A stretch of 64,000 nt of DNA from Ruegeria sp. TM1040 (GTDB lineage: Bacteria; Pseudomonadota; Alphaproteobacteria; Rhodobacterales; Rhodobacteraceae): assembly GCF_000014065.1 (NCBI RefSeq), contig NC_008044.1, positions 2,379,501 through 2,443,500 on the forward strand, given 5' to 3'. The notes under the pieces were generated by a model. It had not been told where the DNA came from and did no database searches. It was given only the letters and a program-made list of their open reading frames with translations. Made by a program: the position numbers and the translations under genes. Position 1 is the stretch's first letter; each line of letters begins with the position of its first letter. This document shows, in pieces, positions 1 to 8,869 of this stretch.

Positions 1-1
1 C

Positions 2-1036
2 GGATTCTCCTCACTCAAGAAATTCGGCATCTCTGGCGTGGAGTTTCAATGCAATGGCGTCGCCAGCGCGCTACGGCTGTCGCCTGCGGGCACCGTGTTT
101 GCCCTGCACGACTGTTTCTTCACCCGTCCCAGCGCGCGCGGGATCACCTCGATTGGCAGCGGCTGTCAGGGTATGCTGGTCGACAACTGCCAGTTCCTGT
201 CGGACGAGGATGCAGCGGATGTGGCGGATCGCGAGACCATCGCGCTCAATGTGAACTCCAACGATGTGAAGCTGCGCCACAACCGCGCCACGCGGTTCCT
301 GCATTGGGCGGTGATGGCCGGATCGAACCACACGGTGACCGGCAACCATTTCTTTCAGGGTGACAGCGTGGCGGGTGGCATCCGCACGGCGGGCATCGTG
401 GTTACAGACACCTATGCCTCGCATACGATTTCGGAAAACTACATCGACAACTGCTTTATCGAGTGGACCAACGAATATGACGCAAACCCCGATTTCAATG
501 GCGGGTTCTCCTTTGCGGCCATGTCGATCACCGACAATGTCTTCCTCAGCGGCGATGTAGCGAGCTGGTTCAGCTACATCGTGATAAAGCCATATGGCAG
601 CGGGCATTTCCTCAACGGGGTGTCCGTGACCGGCAACAAGTTCCGCTCGATCAACGGCACCATCGACCGCGCCGAACGAGTCGATACGAGCTTTGCCGAC
701 CTTGATTTCAGCCGCGCCAAGGACGTCTTCTTTGACGCCAACAGTTTCCACAACGTCACCACCCAGAGCCGAAACCCCCTGAGGGTGGAATTCGACCAGA
801 ACACCGCCGCAAGCACCTGGACCATCGCGACGGGCGGCGCGCTGCCGTTTGACGGCCACAGCCGCGCCGTGGATGCGGTGATCGTGGAAGGCTCGCTTCG
901 AAACAGCGGCGGCTCGGTGGTCTATCCCGGCCACTACGTGCGCACGCAGGAAGGCGGCAGCAACAACAAGATCGATCTCGTCTGGGAACAGGCCGTGCGC
1001 GGCACCGTGCGCACGTTGATCCGGATCGACCGCTAG
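2..1036 (+). CDS. Right-handed beta-helix protein, 5' end missing
   Basis: The frame is open from the first bases of the window, so this is the C-terminal 344 residues of a longer protein whose start lies outside. Short strand-turn units rich in N, G, V and F (for example V-T-G-N-H-F-F, I-S-E-N-Y-I-D-N and V-S-V-T-G-N-K-F) recur about every 20-30 residues, the usual look of a parallel beta-helix of the pectate-lyase/polysaccharide-lyase fold. No catalytic motif can be assigned from this part. It may be an exported polysaccharide-binding or polysaccharide-cleaving protein, but that is inference. Its TAG stop overlaps by 4 bp the stop codon of the convergent gene. A GTG 38 bases in could be mistaken for a start, but the frame continues upstream of it. 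Confidence 0.75.
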   Translation, partial: GFSSLKKFGISGVEFQCNGVASALRLSPAGTVFALHDCFFTRPSARGITSIGSGCQGMLVDNCQFLSDEDAADVADRETIALNVNSNDVKLRHNRATRFLHWAVMAGSNHTVTGNHFFQGDSVAGGIRTAGIVVTDTYASHTISENYIDNCFIEWTNEYDANPDFNGGFSFAAMSITDNVFLSGDVASWFSYIVIKPYGSGHFLNGVSVTGNKFRSINGTIDRAERVDTSFADLDFSRAKDVFFDANSFHNVTTQSRNPLRVEFDQNTAASTWTIATGGALPFDGHSRAVDAVIVEGSLRNSGGSVVYPGHYVRTQEGGSNNKIDLVWEQAVRGTVRTLIRIDR

Positions 1037-1548
1037 GGCACGAGGCCCAGATCCGCCGGCGTGAGTTGATAGGCCTTGCCAAAGCCGCCGTTCAAAAACG
1101 CCTCCCGGATCTGGAAACGCACAAAATGAAAATCGGCAAATCCAATGTAGAGCTTTGCCTTGGGGTGGCGGCGCAGATAATGCGTGGCCATCTCCTCATG
1201 CGCGGGGCAACCATTGGGCAGGATCTCGGCCGTCCCATTGAGTGTCAGGCGCGGATGGGTCAGCGGATCGCCCTTCTCGCCCGGCTCTCCCACAAGGAGA
1301 GAGACCTGCGGGCGGACCGCCATCGCCTGAGCGTGCTGCGCCAGTGTCGAGACGAGCGAAATCGGCCCACCCGACGCATCGAGCGCAAAGGCGACGCGGC
1401 TCTGGACCGGGTGGCCCTCATCACTGAGCGTTGCGAGCGCGGCAAAATCTGCCTCTGCGATCAGGCTCTGGGCCAGCGTGCGCGCCTCATCATCGGTGGG
1501 GCGGATTGGAGAGGTCGGTTTTTCGGAGGGTGGGGTATCTTGTGGCAT
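1033..1548 (-). CDS. Pyridoxamine 5'-phosphate oxidase-like (HugZ-type) protein
   Basis: A 171-residue protein of the FMN-binding split-barrel family. The body begins near residue 20 (A-R-T-L-A-Q-S-L-I-A), followed by A-A-L-A-T-L-S-D-E-G-H-P and S-R-V-A-F-A, the typical first strands of this fold, and ends with the F-V-R-F-Q-I-R-E-A-F region common in HugZ-like proteins. Members bind flavin or haem; the substrate cannot be told here. I chose the ATG at 1548 because the region between it and the possible upstream start at 1686 overlaps the neighbouring gene and does not look like this family. The C-terminal G-F-G-K-A-Y motif is typical of the proteobacterial subgroup. The stop codon overlaps that of the convergent beta-helix gene. 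Confidence 0.75.
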   Translation of the reverse strand: MPQDTPPSEKPTSPIRPTDDEARTLAQSLIAEADFAALATLSDEGHPVQSRVAFALDASGGPISLVSTLAQHAQAMAVRPQVSLLVGEPGEKGDPLTHPRLTLNGTAEILPNGCPAHEEMATHYLRRHPKAKLYIGFADFHFVRFQIREAFLNGGFGKAYQLTPADLGLVP

Positions 1549-1625
1549 GCTCGCACGTTTCCGATCTGTAAATGTGTCCGGGCGGGCGGATCGAAATCCG
1601 GCTGGCGAGGCGGTAGGTCTGCTGT

Positions 1626-2288
1626 CTAGAACCTCTGCCACAACTCCAGCGTCAGGCCAAGCCGTTCCTGCCCGAAAGAGCGCCACTCCAGCCCCGTCAA
1701 CAGCTCACGCTTGGGGGAGAGGCGCCAGCGCAAACCGGGCAGAACCTTCCAGATCCGCGCGCCCGCGTCGGGTTGAAAAACCTCGCCGCGAAAGATCACC
1801 GCTGGTCCGGACCTGCGCTCAAAACCAAAAGCACCGTCGAGCTTCCACGCCTTTGCCAGGCCTTCCTCGCGCCACTCTCGGATCAGGTCGAAATTGACCC
1901 AAGCTCCGCGCGTGGGCCAACTGAGCCCCCGCCCTGCCGAAAGACCGAGCCGTTTCATGCCGCTCCATTGTGTCTCGACACGCCCAAACCCGGCTGCCAT
2001 CTCAAAGGCCAGTTGCCAGCCCGTCTCCGACTGGCGCAGGGGCAGGCGCGTAAAGACGAGCGCATGCGCGCTCTGGTTCTGGGCGTCCGTGCTTTGATTG
2101 AGATCGAGTCCAAAGGTCAGCCGCTGCGAGACCCCATAGGCGATATAGCCGCTGACTTCCTGCCCGGAGCCGCGCGTCCGCAGCGCGCTTGAGGTGAAAC
2201 CGCGCCCCTCCGCCTCAAGCCACGCCCCAGCGAGCGCGGGCAGCGTGGAAAGGGCGTAAACCAACGACAGGACGAGGGGCAGACGCAT
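1626..2288 (-). CDS. Hypothetical exported protein, outer-membrane barrel-like
   Basis: A 220-residue protein with a clear signal peptide (M-R-L-P-L-V-L-S-L-V-Y-A-L-S, cleavage near A-L-A-G-A). The mature part is a run of alternating amphipathic strands rich in W, R, G and aromatic residues, ending in L-T-L-E-L-W-Q-R-F. A C-terminal phenylalanine after an amphipathic strand is the usual outer-membrane insertion signal, so a small beta-barrel is likely. I do not recognise a named family. The ATG at 2288 is preferred over a TTG two codons upstream because A-A-G-G lies 8 bases before it. The 77 bp between this gene and the downstream split-barrel gene show no terminator, so co-transcription is possible. 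Confidence 0.65.
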   Translation of the reverse strand: MRLPLVLSLVYALSTLPALAGAWLEAEGRGFTSSALRTRGSGQEVSGYIAYGVSQRLTFGLDLNQSTDAQNQSAHALVFTRLPLRQSETGWQLAFEMAAGFGRVETQWSGMKRLGLSAGRGLSWPTRGAWVNFDLIREWREEGLAKAWKLDGAFGFERRSGPAVIFRGEVFQPDAGARIWKVLPGLRWRLSPKRELLTGLEWRSFGQERLGLTLELWQRF

Positions 2289-2391
2289 TGGCAAAGCCTT
2301 CTGAAATCACACCCACTCTCCCTATGATAGAGCAACGCATGGTAGACTTTCAAGCGCATTGGATTACGCTCTGAATAAGGGAGGACGTTTC

Positions 2392-2712
2392 ATGCCGACA
2401 ATCCAGAAATCCGACGACCGCCAAACCGTCATCACCACCTTTGAGGTCACGCCGGGCACCTGCCAGGATCTCATTGATGCGCTGGAAGCCGCATACGCTG
2501 AATTCATCTCGTTCCAGCCGGGCTTTATAGCGGCCGGGTTACATGTGAATGACGCACAAACCCGCATCGCCAATTACTCGCAGTGGCATCGGCGCGAGGA
2601 TTTTATGGCGATGCTGCGCTCGCAGGAAATGCGCAAGCGCAACCGGGAGCTGAATGCGCTCTGCCGCAGCTTCGAGCCAGTGATGTATGACGTGGTCACA
2701 ACATTTGGCTAG
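2392..2712 (+). CDS. Antibiotic biosynthesis monooxygenase (ABM)-domain protein
   Basis: A 106-residue single-domain protein. It has the ABM/dimeric alpha-beta barrel pattern: an N-terminal strand (T-V-I-T-T-F-E-V), a helix (C-Q-D-L-I-D-A-L-E-A-A-Y), a F-Q-P-G-F-I-A-A-G-L-H strand where the family usually has P-G-F/C, and N-Y-S-Q-W-H in place of the common Y-x-x-W. These proteins are small cofactor-free oxygenases or haem/quinone-handling enzymes; the substrate is unknown. The ATG at 2392 has G-G-G-A-G-G about 10 bases upstream; an in-frame start 33 bases earlier has no such site. Transcribed alone, divergently from the barrel-like gene. Confidence 0.75.
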   Translation: MPTIQKSDDRQTVITTFEVTPGTCQDLIDALEAAYAEFISFQPGFIAAGLHVNDAQTRIANYSQWHRREDFMAMLRSQEMRKRNRELNALCRSFEPVMYDVVTTFG

Positions 2713-2730
2713 AGGTCTGCGCCACAGGGC

Positions 2731-3129
2731 TCAGATGGATTTTTCGGGATAAAGCACCCGGCACTGAGCGGCCGCCTCGGCGGCACGCTTTTGGGCGGCA
2801 GGCAACGCATCCTTGAGGCGGCGCAGCTTGCGGCGTTCGTCATCCATATCAATGCTTACCGGGGTTTCAATCGTGCGATAATAGGTCTCGGGGCACGGAT
2901 AATAGCCCACCACCTTGCCGTCCTTCACCCGTCGGCAGCTGTGAAACACTGTCTCCGGGACGGTTTGGCGATGGATGGCATAGCCGCGCGCGATATTGCC
3001 TTCGCTCTCGGTAATCTGGCGTTGAAGCTGCGTCTGTTCGGAGGCGCCTTCGCGGATGCAACGCTCCTGGGGTGTGGCGCAGGCGGCAAGGACCGCGAGG
3101 GCAGGCAGGGTAAGGGAAAGGCGGAACAT
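2731..3129 (-). CDS. Small lipoprotein of unknown function
   Basis: A 132-residue protein with a lipoprotein signal: hydrophobic stretch L-T-L-P-A-L-A-V-L-A-A-C with the lipobox cysteine at residue 17, so the mature form should be anchored to a membrane. The rest is charged and probably helical (two Q/R/E/K-rich segments at about 28-45 and 95-120) around a cysteine-containing middle with V-V-G-Y-Y-P-C-P-E-T-Y-Y. Four cysteines in the mature part suggest disulfides in the periplasm. I do not recognise a family. The ATG at 3129 has A-G-G-A-C 9 bases upstream; the frame is open further upstream but that part does not resemble a signal peptide. Confidence 0.65.
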   Translation of the reverse strand: MFRLSLTLPALAVLAACATPQERCIREGASEQTQLQRQITESEGNIARGYAIHRQTVPETVFHSCRRVKDGKVVGYYPCPETYYRTIETPVSIDMDDERRKLRRLKDALPAAQKRAAEAAAQCRVLYPEKSI

Positions 3130-3282
3130 GAATATCGTCCTGTAATTGCGGCAATCCATTTTTTGATGCCGCAATCTTAGCAGGGAGGCAGCTGTTATGC
3201 GATAACAAGGCCCCATGACCCATGCAGACGGCCTTTTAAAGCCGCGGGTCTGTCGCTCGGATCTGTCTTTCAGGCCTGCCGA

Positions 3283-4212
3283 TCAGGCAGTGGCACAGAC
3301 CTCTGCCACTGCCAGCTCCGCCAGAGCCAGAACCGCCTCACGGCTACGGGCGATCGCCAGGAACCGGCCATTGTGGCAGAAGGCAGCACCGGGCACGCCG
3401 GACGCCGCCTCAAAAGCCGCATCCGTCAGACCCGCCCAAGCCAAGGGCAGATCGGCGCGGGTTTCAAAGGTATCATCGCCCGTGCGGATCGTGGTCAGCG
3501 CCCAGTCGCTGTCGCGCGGATGGATCACAAACAGCAGATGATCGGCTCCGGCCTGCTCCACCGCGCCCCGAAAGGGCATGCCCATCGGGAGCTCGAGCAC
3601 ACGGCGCTCGCCCGCGTCCTCAATGGCGCGCAGCACCACATCCGTGGCCCGCAATTTGGCCGCCTTGTGGCGCAGCCGGGCTTCGACAAAGGCGCGCGCG
3701 ATGGCCAGCGCGTCGACAAATGCCGCATCGTCAGCACCATCCCGGCGATCATCAAACACCGGCTTCAAACTCTCAAGAAGCACCGGCAGCGTCAGCCCTG
3801 CAAACAGCGGCCCGGCCTCGGCACTGTCGACCGCGCCATTGTCCAAGAGATCGACAGGACGCACAAAATCCGCATCAAACGCGGCGTGAACCCGGTCGAG
3901 ATCTTTCTCCGGAACCTCCAGCGCGCGCAGGTAGTCCTGGCCAAATGCGGCCCAGATCAGACCAAAGGAGCTGTAGGGCTGGCCATCGGGGCGCAGCGGG
4001 TTGGGCCGCTGGTGATGGTCAAAGATCCGCGCGGCAGCATCAAACTGCCCGCCCACGTCATAGATGATCCGCCCCTCGGCGGGGGTAATCCATGCCTTGT
4101 CCCGCGTGCGCACCAGTTCGGCATGGGGATAGAGGCGGCTCAGGATGACGGTGGAGAGGAGCTCATCCGCGTGAAAGCCACCAGAATGGGTCACAAGATG
4201 GGTAATGGTCAT
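3283..4212 (-). CDS. MYG1 family protein (DHH-like metal-dependent hydrolase)
   Basis: A 309-residue protein of normal MYG1 length. Diagnostic segments are H-S-G-G-F-H-A-D-E-L near the N-terminus, I-I-Y-D-V-G-G-Q-F-D at about 50, and I-F-D-H-H-Q at about 64, the metal-binding D-H-H triad. G-A-A-F-C-H-N-G-R-F close to the end is also typical. The eukaryotic homologue is described as a 3'-5' RNA exonuclease in nucleus and mitochondria; bacterial members are little studied, so an RNA-processing role here is inference. It is flanked by unrelated genes and appears to be monocistronic. Confidence 0.9.
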   Translation of the reverse strand: MTITHLVTHSGGFHADELLSTVILSRLYPHAELVRTRDKAWITPAEGRIIYDVGGQFDAAARIFDHHQRPNPLRPDGQPYSSFGLIWAAFGQDYLRALEVPEKDLDRVHAAFDADFVRPVDLLDNGAVDSAEAGPLFAGLTLPVLLESLKPVFDDRRDGADDAAFVDALAIARAFVEARLRHKAAKLRATDVVLRAIEDAGERRVLELPMGMPFRGAVEQAGADHLLFVIHPRDSDWALTTIRTGDDTFETRADLPLAWAGLTDAAFEAASGVPGAAFCHNGRFLAIARSREAVLALAELAVAEVCATA

Positions 4213-4253
4213 GGACGTGCCTTGGGGTAACGTGGGCCATAGGGGATAGTGGA

Positions 4254-4267
4254 CGGCCTGCAGGCCG
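4254..4267. promoter_or_regulatory. Perfect 14-bp palindrome upstream of the MYG1 gene
   Basis: CGGCCTGCAGGCCG is a perfect palindrome 42 bp upstream of the MYG1 start codon, in the 142-bp gap after tesA. It could be an operator or form a cruciform. It has no T-run, so it is not an intrinsic terminator. It could also be chance in GC-rich DNA. Confidence 0.2.
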
Positions 4268-4354
4268 CTTTAGGGTGCCATGGGCAATCCCATGCGCGAG
4301 GTCAAGCGCCACATCACCGCAGCAAGGCGGATTGTGCTGTTTTGACGGCACGTC

Positions 4355-5032
4355 CTAGTTGTTGGCGCTGTCCTCAGGTTGTGAAAGCCGCGCCATCAGC
4401 GCGTGAAGGGCGGGCTCCATCGCCTTGATATTCAAGGCGACACCACGCGCATTGGGATGGATGCCATCCGCCTGCATGTAGGCGCCCATCTGGGCCGGAT
4501 CCTCTCCTGCTTCTGCGGCCATCCCGGCAAAGGCAAACGGGTGCAGCACAAGATCATGCGTCGCGGTCAGATCCGGATAGATACTGTCAAAAGCGGCCTT
4601 GTAGTCGGCGCCATAATTGCCCGGCGCCTGCATCCCGATGAGCAGCACTTCGGCCCCTGCCCCGCGCGCGGCCTCAATGATCCGGCTGAGATTGGCGCGG
4701 GTGTCTTCGGGGGGAAGTCCGCGCAGCAGGTCATTTCCGCCCAGGAGCACGATCATGGCGTCCGGGGTTTCCGCAAGGGTCCAATCGATGCGCGCCGCGC
4801 CGCCGGCGGTGGTGTCGCCAGAGACCCCCGCATTGGTCAGCGCGACATCAAAGCCCTCCACCGCGAACCAGTCCCGCAGCTGCGCCACCAGACCCTCGCC
4901 CTGGGGCAGCCCATAGCCCTGCACCAAGCTATCGCCAAAAGCGGTGATCCGCACGGGCTCCGCCTGCGCCACGCCCAGGAGCAATGGAATGCTCACCAAA
5001 CTGACCACAATTTGCTTTAGAAACTTGCGCAT
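4355..5032 (-). CDS. tesA: Arylesterase / lysophospholipase of the GDSL (TesA) family
   Basis: A 225-residue secreted SGNH hydrolase. A signal peptide (M-R-K-F-L-K-Q-I-V-V followed by a hydrophobic core, cleavage near A-Q-A) precedes block I A-F-G-D-S with the catalytic Ser at 35, block III G-G-N-D at 98-101, and block V D-G-I-H-P-N with Asp189 and His192. TesA-type enzymes hydrolyse thioesters, aryl esters or lysophospholipids in the periplasm. The ATG at 5032 starts the signal peptide; longer forms would bury it. It is divergent from an ABC transporter pair (ATP-binding protein plus FtsX-like permease), the same tesA-ybbA-ybbP arrangement as in Escherichia coli, which supports the call and a shared envelope-lipid role. 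Confidence 0.92.
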   Translation of the reverse strand: MRKFLKQIVVSLVSIPLLLGVAQAEPVRITAFGDSLVQGYGLPQGEGLVAQLRDWFAVEGFDVALTNAGVSGDTTAGGAARIDWTLAETPDAMIVLLGGNDLLRGLPPEDTRANLSRIIEAARGAGAEVLLIGMQAPGNYGADYKAAFDSIYPDLTATHDLVLHPFAFAGMAAEAGEDPAQMGAYMQADGIHPNARGVALNIKAMEPALHALMARLSQPEDSANN

Positions 5033-5084
5033 GGCTCGGGACACTCCATATCCAAACGAGATCAAAAGAGATAGGGACCCACAG

Positions 5085-5789
5085 ATGAGCACCGATGCCC
5101 GCCCCATTCTTACGCTTCAAGATGTGCATTTGTCGTTGAATGGCAATACCGGCCCGGTGCGGATCCTCGAAGAGATCTCGCTCGAGGTCCAATCCGGCGA
5201 GACGCTGGCCCTTGTTGGCCCATCGGGGTCGGGGAAATCATCGCTGCTGATGGTGATGGGCGGGCTGGAACAGGCCACCGGCGGCCAAGTGCGCGCCATG
5301 GGAGAGGATCTGACCCGGCTGGACGAGGACGCGCTGGCCCGGTTTCGCCGCGCCCACATGGGGGTGGTGTTTCAGAGCTTTCACCTGATCCCGACCATGA
5401 CGGCGCTGGAAAATGTAGCCACGCCTCTGGAGCTGGCCGGGGCGCGCGACGCCTTTGACCGCGCCCGCGATGAACTGGAAGCCGTGGGTCTGGGGCATCG
5501 TTGCGATCACATGCCTGCACAGATGTCGGGCGGTGAGCAGCAGCGTGTGGCTTTGGCCCGCGCCGTCGTGACGCGCCCCGAGATCCTTTTGGCGGATGAG
5601 CCCACGGGCAATCTCGATCAGGCAAACGGCGCACAGGTGATGGATTTGCTCTTTGATCTGCGCGACCGGCATGGCTCGACACTGGTGATGGTGACTCATG
5701 CGCCCGAACTGGCCGAGCGCTGCGATCGCACCATCCGCCTGCGCGACGGTCGCATCCTGACCGACGCCCAGCGCGAGGCCGCGGAATGA
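5085..5789 (+). CDS. ybbA: ABC transporter ATP-binding protein, YbbA/LolD type
   Basis: A 234-residue ATPase subunit with Walker A G-P-S-G-S-G-K-S at 45-52, the Q-loop near 97, signature S-G-G-E-Q-Q at 148-153 and Walker B I-L-L-A-D-E at 167-172 followed by P-T-G-N-L-D. The P-T-G-N-L-D form is typical of the MacB/LolD/FtsE group that works with FtsX-like permeases without moving a solute through the membrane. Its stop overlaps the start of the permease gene (ATGA), so the two are translationally coupled. ATG 5085 is chosen because A-G-G-G-A lies upstream and the protein then starts at family length; 52 bp separate it from the divergent tesA. Confidence 0.93.
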   Translation: MSTDARPILTLQDVHLSLNGNTGPVRILEEISLEVQSGETLALVGPSGSGKSSLLMVMGGLEQATGGQVRAMGEDLTRLDEDALARFRRAHMGVVFQSFHLIPTMTALENVATPLELAGARDAFDRARDELEAVGLGHRCDHMPAQMSGGEQQRVALARAVVTRPEILLADEPTGNLDQANGAQVMDLLFDLRDRHGSTLVMVTHAPELAERCDRTIRLRDGRILTDAQREAAE

Positions 5790-8314
5790 GCCAGAAATCG
5801 TCTTTTCGCCTCGCCTGGCGCTTTGCACTGCGCGAACTGCGCGGTGGGTTGCGCGGCTTTCGCCTCTTCCTTGCATGTCTCGCCCTTGGGGTGGGTGTCA
5901 TTGCCGCCATCGGTTCGATCCGCGCCTCCATCGAGGCGGGGCTCTCGCGCGAGGGGGCAAGCCTACTTGGCGGCGATGCGGAGCTGACCTTCACCTATCG
6001 CTTTGCCAACCCGGACGAGATCGCCTGGATGGACGAGATCGCCCGCGACCGCTCCGAAGTTGTGGAGTTTCGCTCCATGGCCGTGGTCGGCGACGAGCGG
6101 GCGCTGACGCAGGTAAAATCCGTCGACGCGGCCTATCCGCTGCGCGGTGACTTTCGCCTCATGTCGGGCCAACCGCTTCATGAAGCGCTCGCAGCGGCAG
6201 ATGGCCGCCCCGGCGCGGTGATGGAACGGGTGCTGGCCGACCGCCTGGGTCTGAGCGAGGGCAGCGTCTTTCGCCTTGGCACACAGGAATTTCGCCTGAG
6301 CGGCCTCCTTGAGTGGGAACCCGATGCGGCGGGATCGGGGTTCTCCATCGGGCCGCGCACCCTGGTGCGTACCGAGGCCCTGGCGCAATCCGGCCTCTTG
6401 GCGCCGGGGACGCTCTATTCCACCAAATACCGGCTGACTTTGCCGCCCGATGCAGATCTGGCGGCACTGGAACAGGACGCCCGCGCCCGATTCGAAGAGA
6501 GCGGCATGCGCTGGCGCGATGCCCGCAACGGCGCACCGGGGATTGCACGTTTCGTAGAGCGTCTGGGCGCGTTTCTGGTGCTTGTGGGTCTGTCGGGGCT
6601 TGCGGTCGGCGGTGTCGGGGTCTCAACAGCGGTGCGCGCCTATCTCGCCACCAAGACCGAGACCATCGCCACGCTGCGCACCCTTGGTTCAGAGCGGCGG
6701 GTCATTTTCCTGACCTACTTTCTGCAGATCGGCGTGCTATCGCTCTGCGGGATCACGCTGGGGCTGATATTGGGCGGGGTGGGTCCGCTGTTGCTCGGTC
6801 CGTTGATTGCAGCACAGTTGCCGTTTCCGGCGGTTTTCTCGATCTACCCTGCGGCGCTTGCGGAATCCGCACTCTATGGTGTGTTGACCGCACTGTTGTT
6901 CACCCTCTGGCCACTGGCCCGCACGGAGCGCATCCGCGCAGCCGCTCTTTATCGTGATGCGGTGAGCGGCGGGCTGCAATGGCCCGCCCCGCGCTACATT
7001 CTGGCCACGCTGGCGACGCTCGGCCTGCTGATTGCTGCCGCCGCGCTATTCAGTGGCGCGCCAGAACTGGCGCTCTGGACGGCGGGCGGGTTGATCGGCG
7101 CGCTTGTGGTGCTGCTGATTGCAGGAGCCGCCATCGGAGGTCTGGCGCGCATGGGCAATCGTATGGCGCGGGGGCGTCCCGCACTGCGTTGGGCGCTGGC
7201 CTCCATCGCCTCGGCGCGCGATGGCGCCATGCCTGCGGTGCTGGCACTGGGTCTGGGGCTGACGGTGCTGGCCGCAATCGGGCAGATCGACGGCAACATG
7301 CGCCGCGCCATCGCCGGGAACCTTCCGGATGTGGCTCCTTCCTATTTCTTTGTCGATATTCAGCGCGACCAGATGCCCGCCTTTCTTGAGCGCGTCGAAG
7401 GCGACCCGCAGGTGAGCAAGGTCGACAATGCGCCGATGCTGCGTGGTGTCATCACCCGCATCAACGACCGCCCGGCCAAAGAGGTTGCGGGCGACCACTG
7501 GGTGATCCGCGGGGATCGCGGCGTCACCTATGCCGCTGCCAAACCCGCAAGCACCAATGTCACGGCAGGCGCCTGGTGGCCCGAGGATTACACCGGGCCA
7601 CCACAGATCTCCTTTGCTGCCGAAGAGGCCGAGGAAATGGGTCTCGCGCTCGGAGACACGCTGACGGTGAATGTGCTGGGACGTGACATCACCGGCACCA
7701 TCACCAGTTTCCGTGAGGTGGATTTCTCCAATGCGGGGATGGGCTTTGTGCTCACCATGAACGAAGCCGCCCTGCGTGGCGCGCCCCATAGCTATATTGC
7801 AAGCGTCTATGCCGAAGAGGACGCGGAGGCCGCTATCCTGCGCGATGTGGCCCGCGAGATGCCGAATATCACCGCGATCCGGGTGCGGGACGCGATCAAC
7901 CGGGTGTCCGAGATCCTCGGCCAGTTGGCCACCGCCACCGCCTATGGCGCTGCGGCAACGCTGTTCACAGGGTTCCTGGTGCTGCTCGGGACAGCGGCAG
8001 CAGCAGAGCCTGCGCGACGCTACGAGGCGGCCCTGTTGAAAACACTGGGCGCGCCGCGTGGTCAGATCCTGCGCAGCTTTGCGCTGCGCTCCGCGATCCT
8101 CGGGGCGGCTGCGGGGGGCGTGGCGCTTCTGGCAGGCATCCTTGGGGCCTGGTCGGTGAGCCACTTTGTGCTGGAGACAGACTATGTTGTGATCTGGCCC
8201 AATGCGGTCGGGGTGATCGGCGGCGGCATTCTGGTGACACTCTTTGCGGGACTGGCCTATGCGCTGCGCCCGCTGGCGGCGCGACCGGCTCGGGTCTTGC
8301 GGGCGCGCGACTAG
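5786..8314 (+). CDS. ybbP: ABC transporter permease with two FtsX domains (YbbP type)
   Basis: An 842-residue inner-membrane protein. A first membrane segment at about 25-50 is followed by a large periplasmic MacB-type domain, then three segments from about 255 to 385 (first FtsX domain), two more around 405-445, a helix at about 480-500, a second periplasmic domain (about 500-705) and a C-terminal FtsX domain with three helices. This ten-helix layout is that of YbbP, not of the four-helix LolC/MacB. It pairs with the upstream ATPase through a 4-bp overlap. YbbAP-TesA is thought to extract or hand over hydrophobic substrates at the membrane; the substrate here is not known. The gene ends 15 bp from a convergent regulator gene. 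Confidence 0.92.
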   Translation: MSQKSSFRLAWRFALRELRGGLRGFRLFLACLALGVGVIAAIGSIRASIEAGLSREGASLLGGDAELTFTYRFANPDEIAWMDEIARDRSEVVEFRSMAVVGDERALTQVKSVDAAYPLRGDFRLMSGQPLHEALAAADGRPGAVMERVLADRLGLSEGSVFRLGTQEFRLSGLLEWEPDAAGSGFSIGPRTLVRTEALAQSGLLAPGTLYSTKYRLTLPPDADLAALEQDARARFEESGMRWRDARNGAPGIARFVERLGAFLVLVGLSGLAVGGVGVSTAVRAYLATKTETIATLRTLGSERRVIFLTYFLQIGVLSLCGITLGLILGGVGPLLLGPLIAAQLPFPAVFSIYPAALAESALYGVLTALLFTLWPLARTERIRAAALYRDAVSGGLQWPAPRYILATLATLGLLIAAAALFSGAPELALWTAGGLIGALVVLLIAGAAIGGLARMGNRMARGRPALRWALASIASARDGAMPAVLALGLGLTVLAAIGQIDGNMRRAIAGNLPDVAPSYFFVDIQRDQMPAFLERVEGDPQVSKVDNAPMLRGVITRINDRPAKEVAGDHWVIRGDRGVTYAAAKPASTNVTAGAWWPEDYTGPPQISFAAEEAEEMGLALGDTLTVNVLGRDITGTITSFREVDFSNAGMGFVLTMNEAALRGAPHSYIASVYAEEDAEAAILRDVAREMPNITAIRVRDAINRVSEILGQLATATAYGAAATLFTGFLVLLGTAAAAEPARRYEAALLKTLGAPRGQILRSFALRSAILGAAAGGVALLAGILGAWSVSHFVLETDYVVIWPNAVGVIGGGILVTLFAGLAYALRPLAARPARVLRARD

Positions 8315-8328
8315 AAAGCGCGCGCCTG

Positions 8329-8793
8329 TCAGGCGGGCGTTTTCGCCGGGCTGGGGCAGGAGAGCGGCGACAGGATGCGCTGTAGATCAATGTTGTCGCA
8401 GGTCAGACTCTCGAGCGAGATCCCGTCGAGCGCGCCATAAAACGCCTCCCCCGCCCGGGTGAGCGCGTCGCGCAGACGGCAGGCCTCCACCAGGGGGCAG
8501 GTGTTGTCCACATCGGCAAAACACTCCACCATCGGCAGCCCACCTTCGACCTGACGAAAGACATCGCCAATGCAGATGTCGGCAGCGGCGCGACCGAGCG
8601 CCAGTCCGCCATTGCGTCCGCGCTGGGTCTTGAGAAAGCCAAGCTGGCTCAATTGGTTCACCACCTGCGCCAAGTGGTTTTCCGAGATATTGCAACGCGC
8701 CGCGATTTCGGATTTGGTGACAAGGCGTCCCTCATTGAGAGCACAATACATCAACAGTCGGACCGCGATGTTGGTTCTTTTGGTGATACGCAT
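8329..8793 (-). CDS. nsrR: Rrf2 family regulator, NsrR-like (Fe-S)
   Basis: A 154-residue Rrf2 protein. The winged helix covers residues 1-65 (T-N-I-A-V-R-L-L-M-Y, I-A-A-R-C-N-I-S-E-N-H-L, wing R-G-R-N-G-G-L). Three cysteines at 91, 99 and 105, with V-E-C-F and C-P-L-V-E-A-C, sit where NsrR holds its NO-sensitive iron-sulfur cluster; the C-P-L-x-x-x-C form is also seen in other Rrf2 regulators, so NsrR is likely but not proven. NsrR represses NO-detoxification genes and is inactivated by NO. It is divergent from a gamma-glutamylcyclotransferase-like gene, with a CRP/FNR-type box between them. A G-G-G-A-G-A-G-G-G tract upstream of ATG 8793 serves as ribosome-binding site. Confidence 0.8.
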   Translation of the reverse strand: MRITKRTNIAVRLLMYCALNEGRLVTKSEIAARCNISENHLAQVVNQLSQLGFLKTQRGRNGGLALGRAAADICIGDVFRQVEGGLPMVECFADVDNTCPLVEACRLRDALTRAGEAFYGALDGISLESLTCDNIDLQRILSPLSCPSPAKTPA

Positions 8794-8855
8794 GTCTGCG
8801 GCCCTCTCCCATTGGCGGCGATGGCCCAGTGTTGCAAACTATGGCAAAAAGCGGT

Positions 8856-8869
8856 TTGACATACATCAA
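8856..8869. promoter_or_regulatory. FNR/NnrR-type box between nsrR-like gene and GGCT-like gene
   Basis: TTGACATACATCAA fits TTGA(T/C)-N4-ATCAA, the FnrL/NnrR half-site pair, with one change from the perfect palindrome. It lies 63 bp upstream of the regulator start and 28 bp upstream of the GGCT-like start, so it could serve either gene. Proteins of the CRP/FNR family binding such sites respond to oxygen (FnrL) or NO (NnrR/DNR). Confidence 0.5.
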
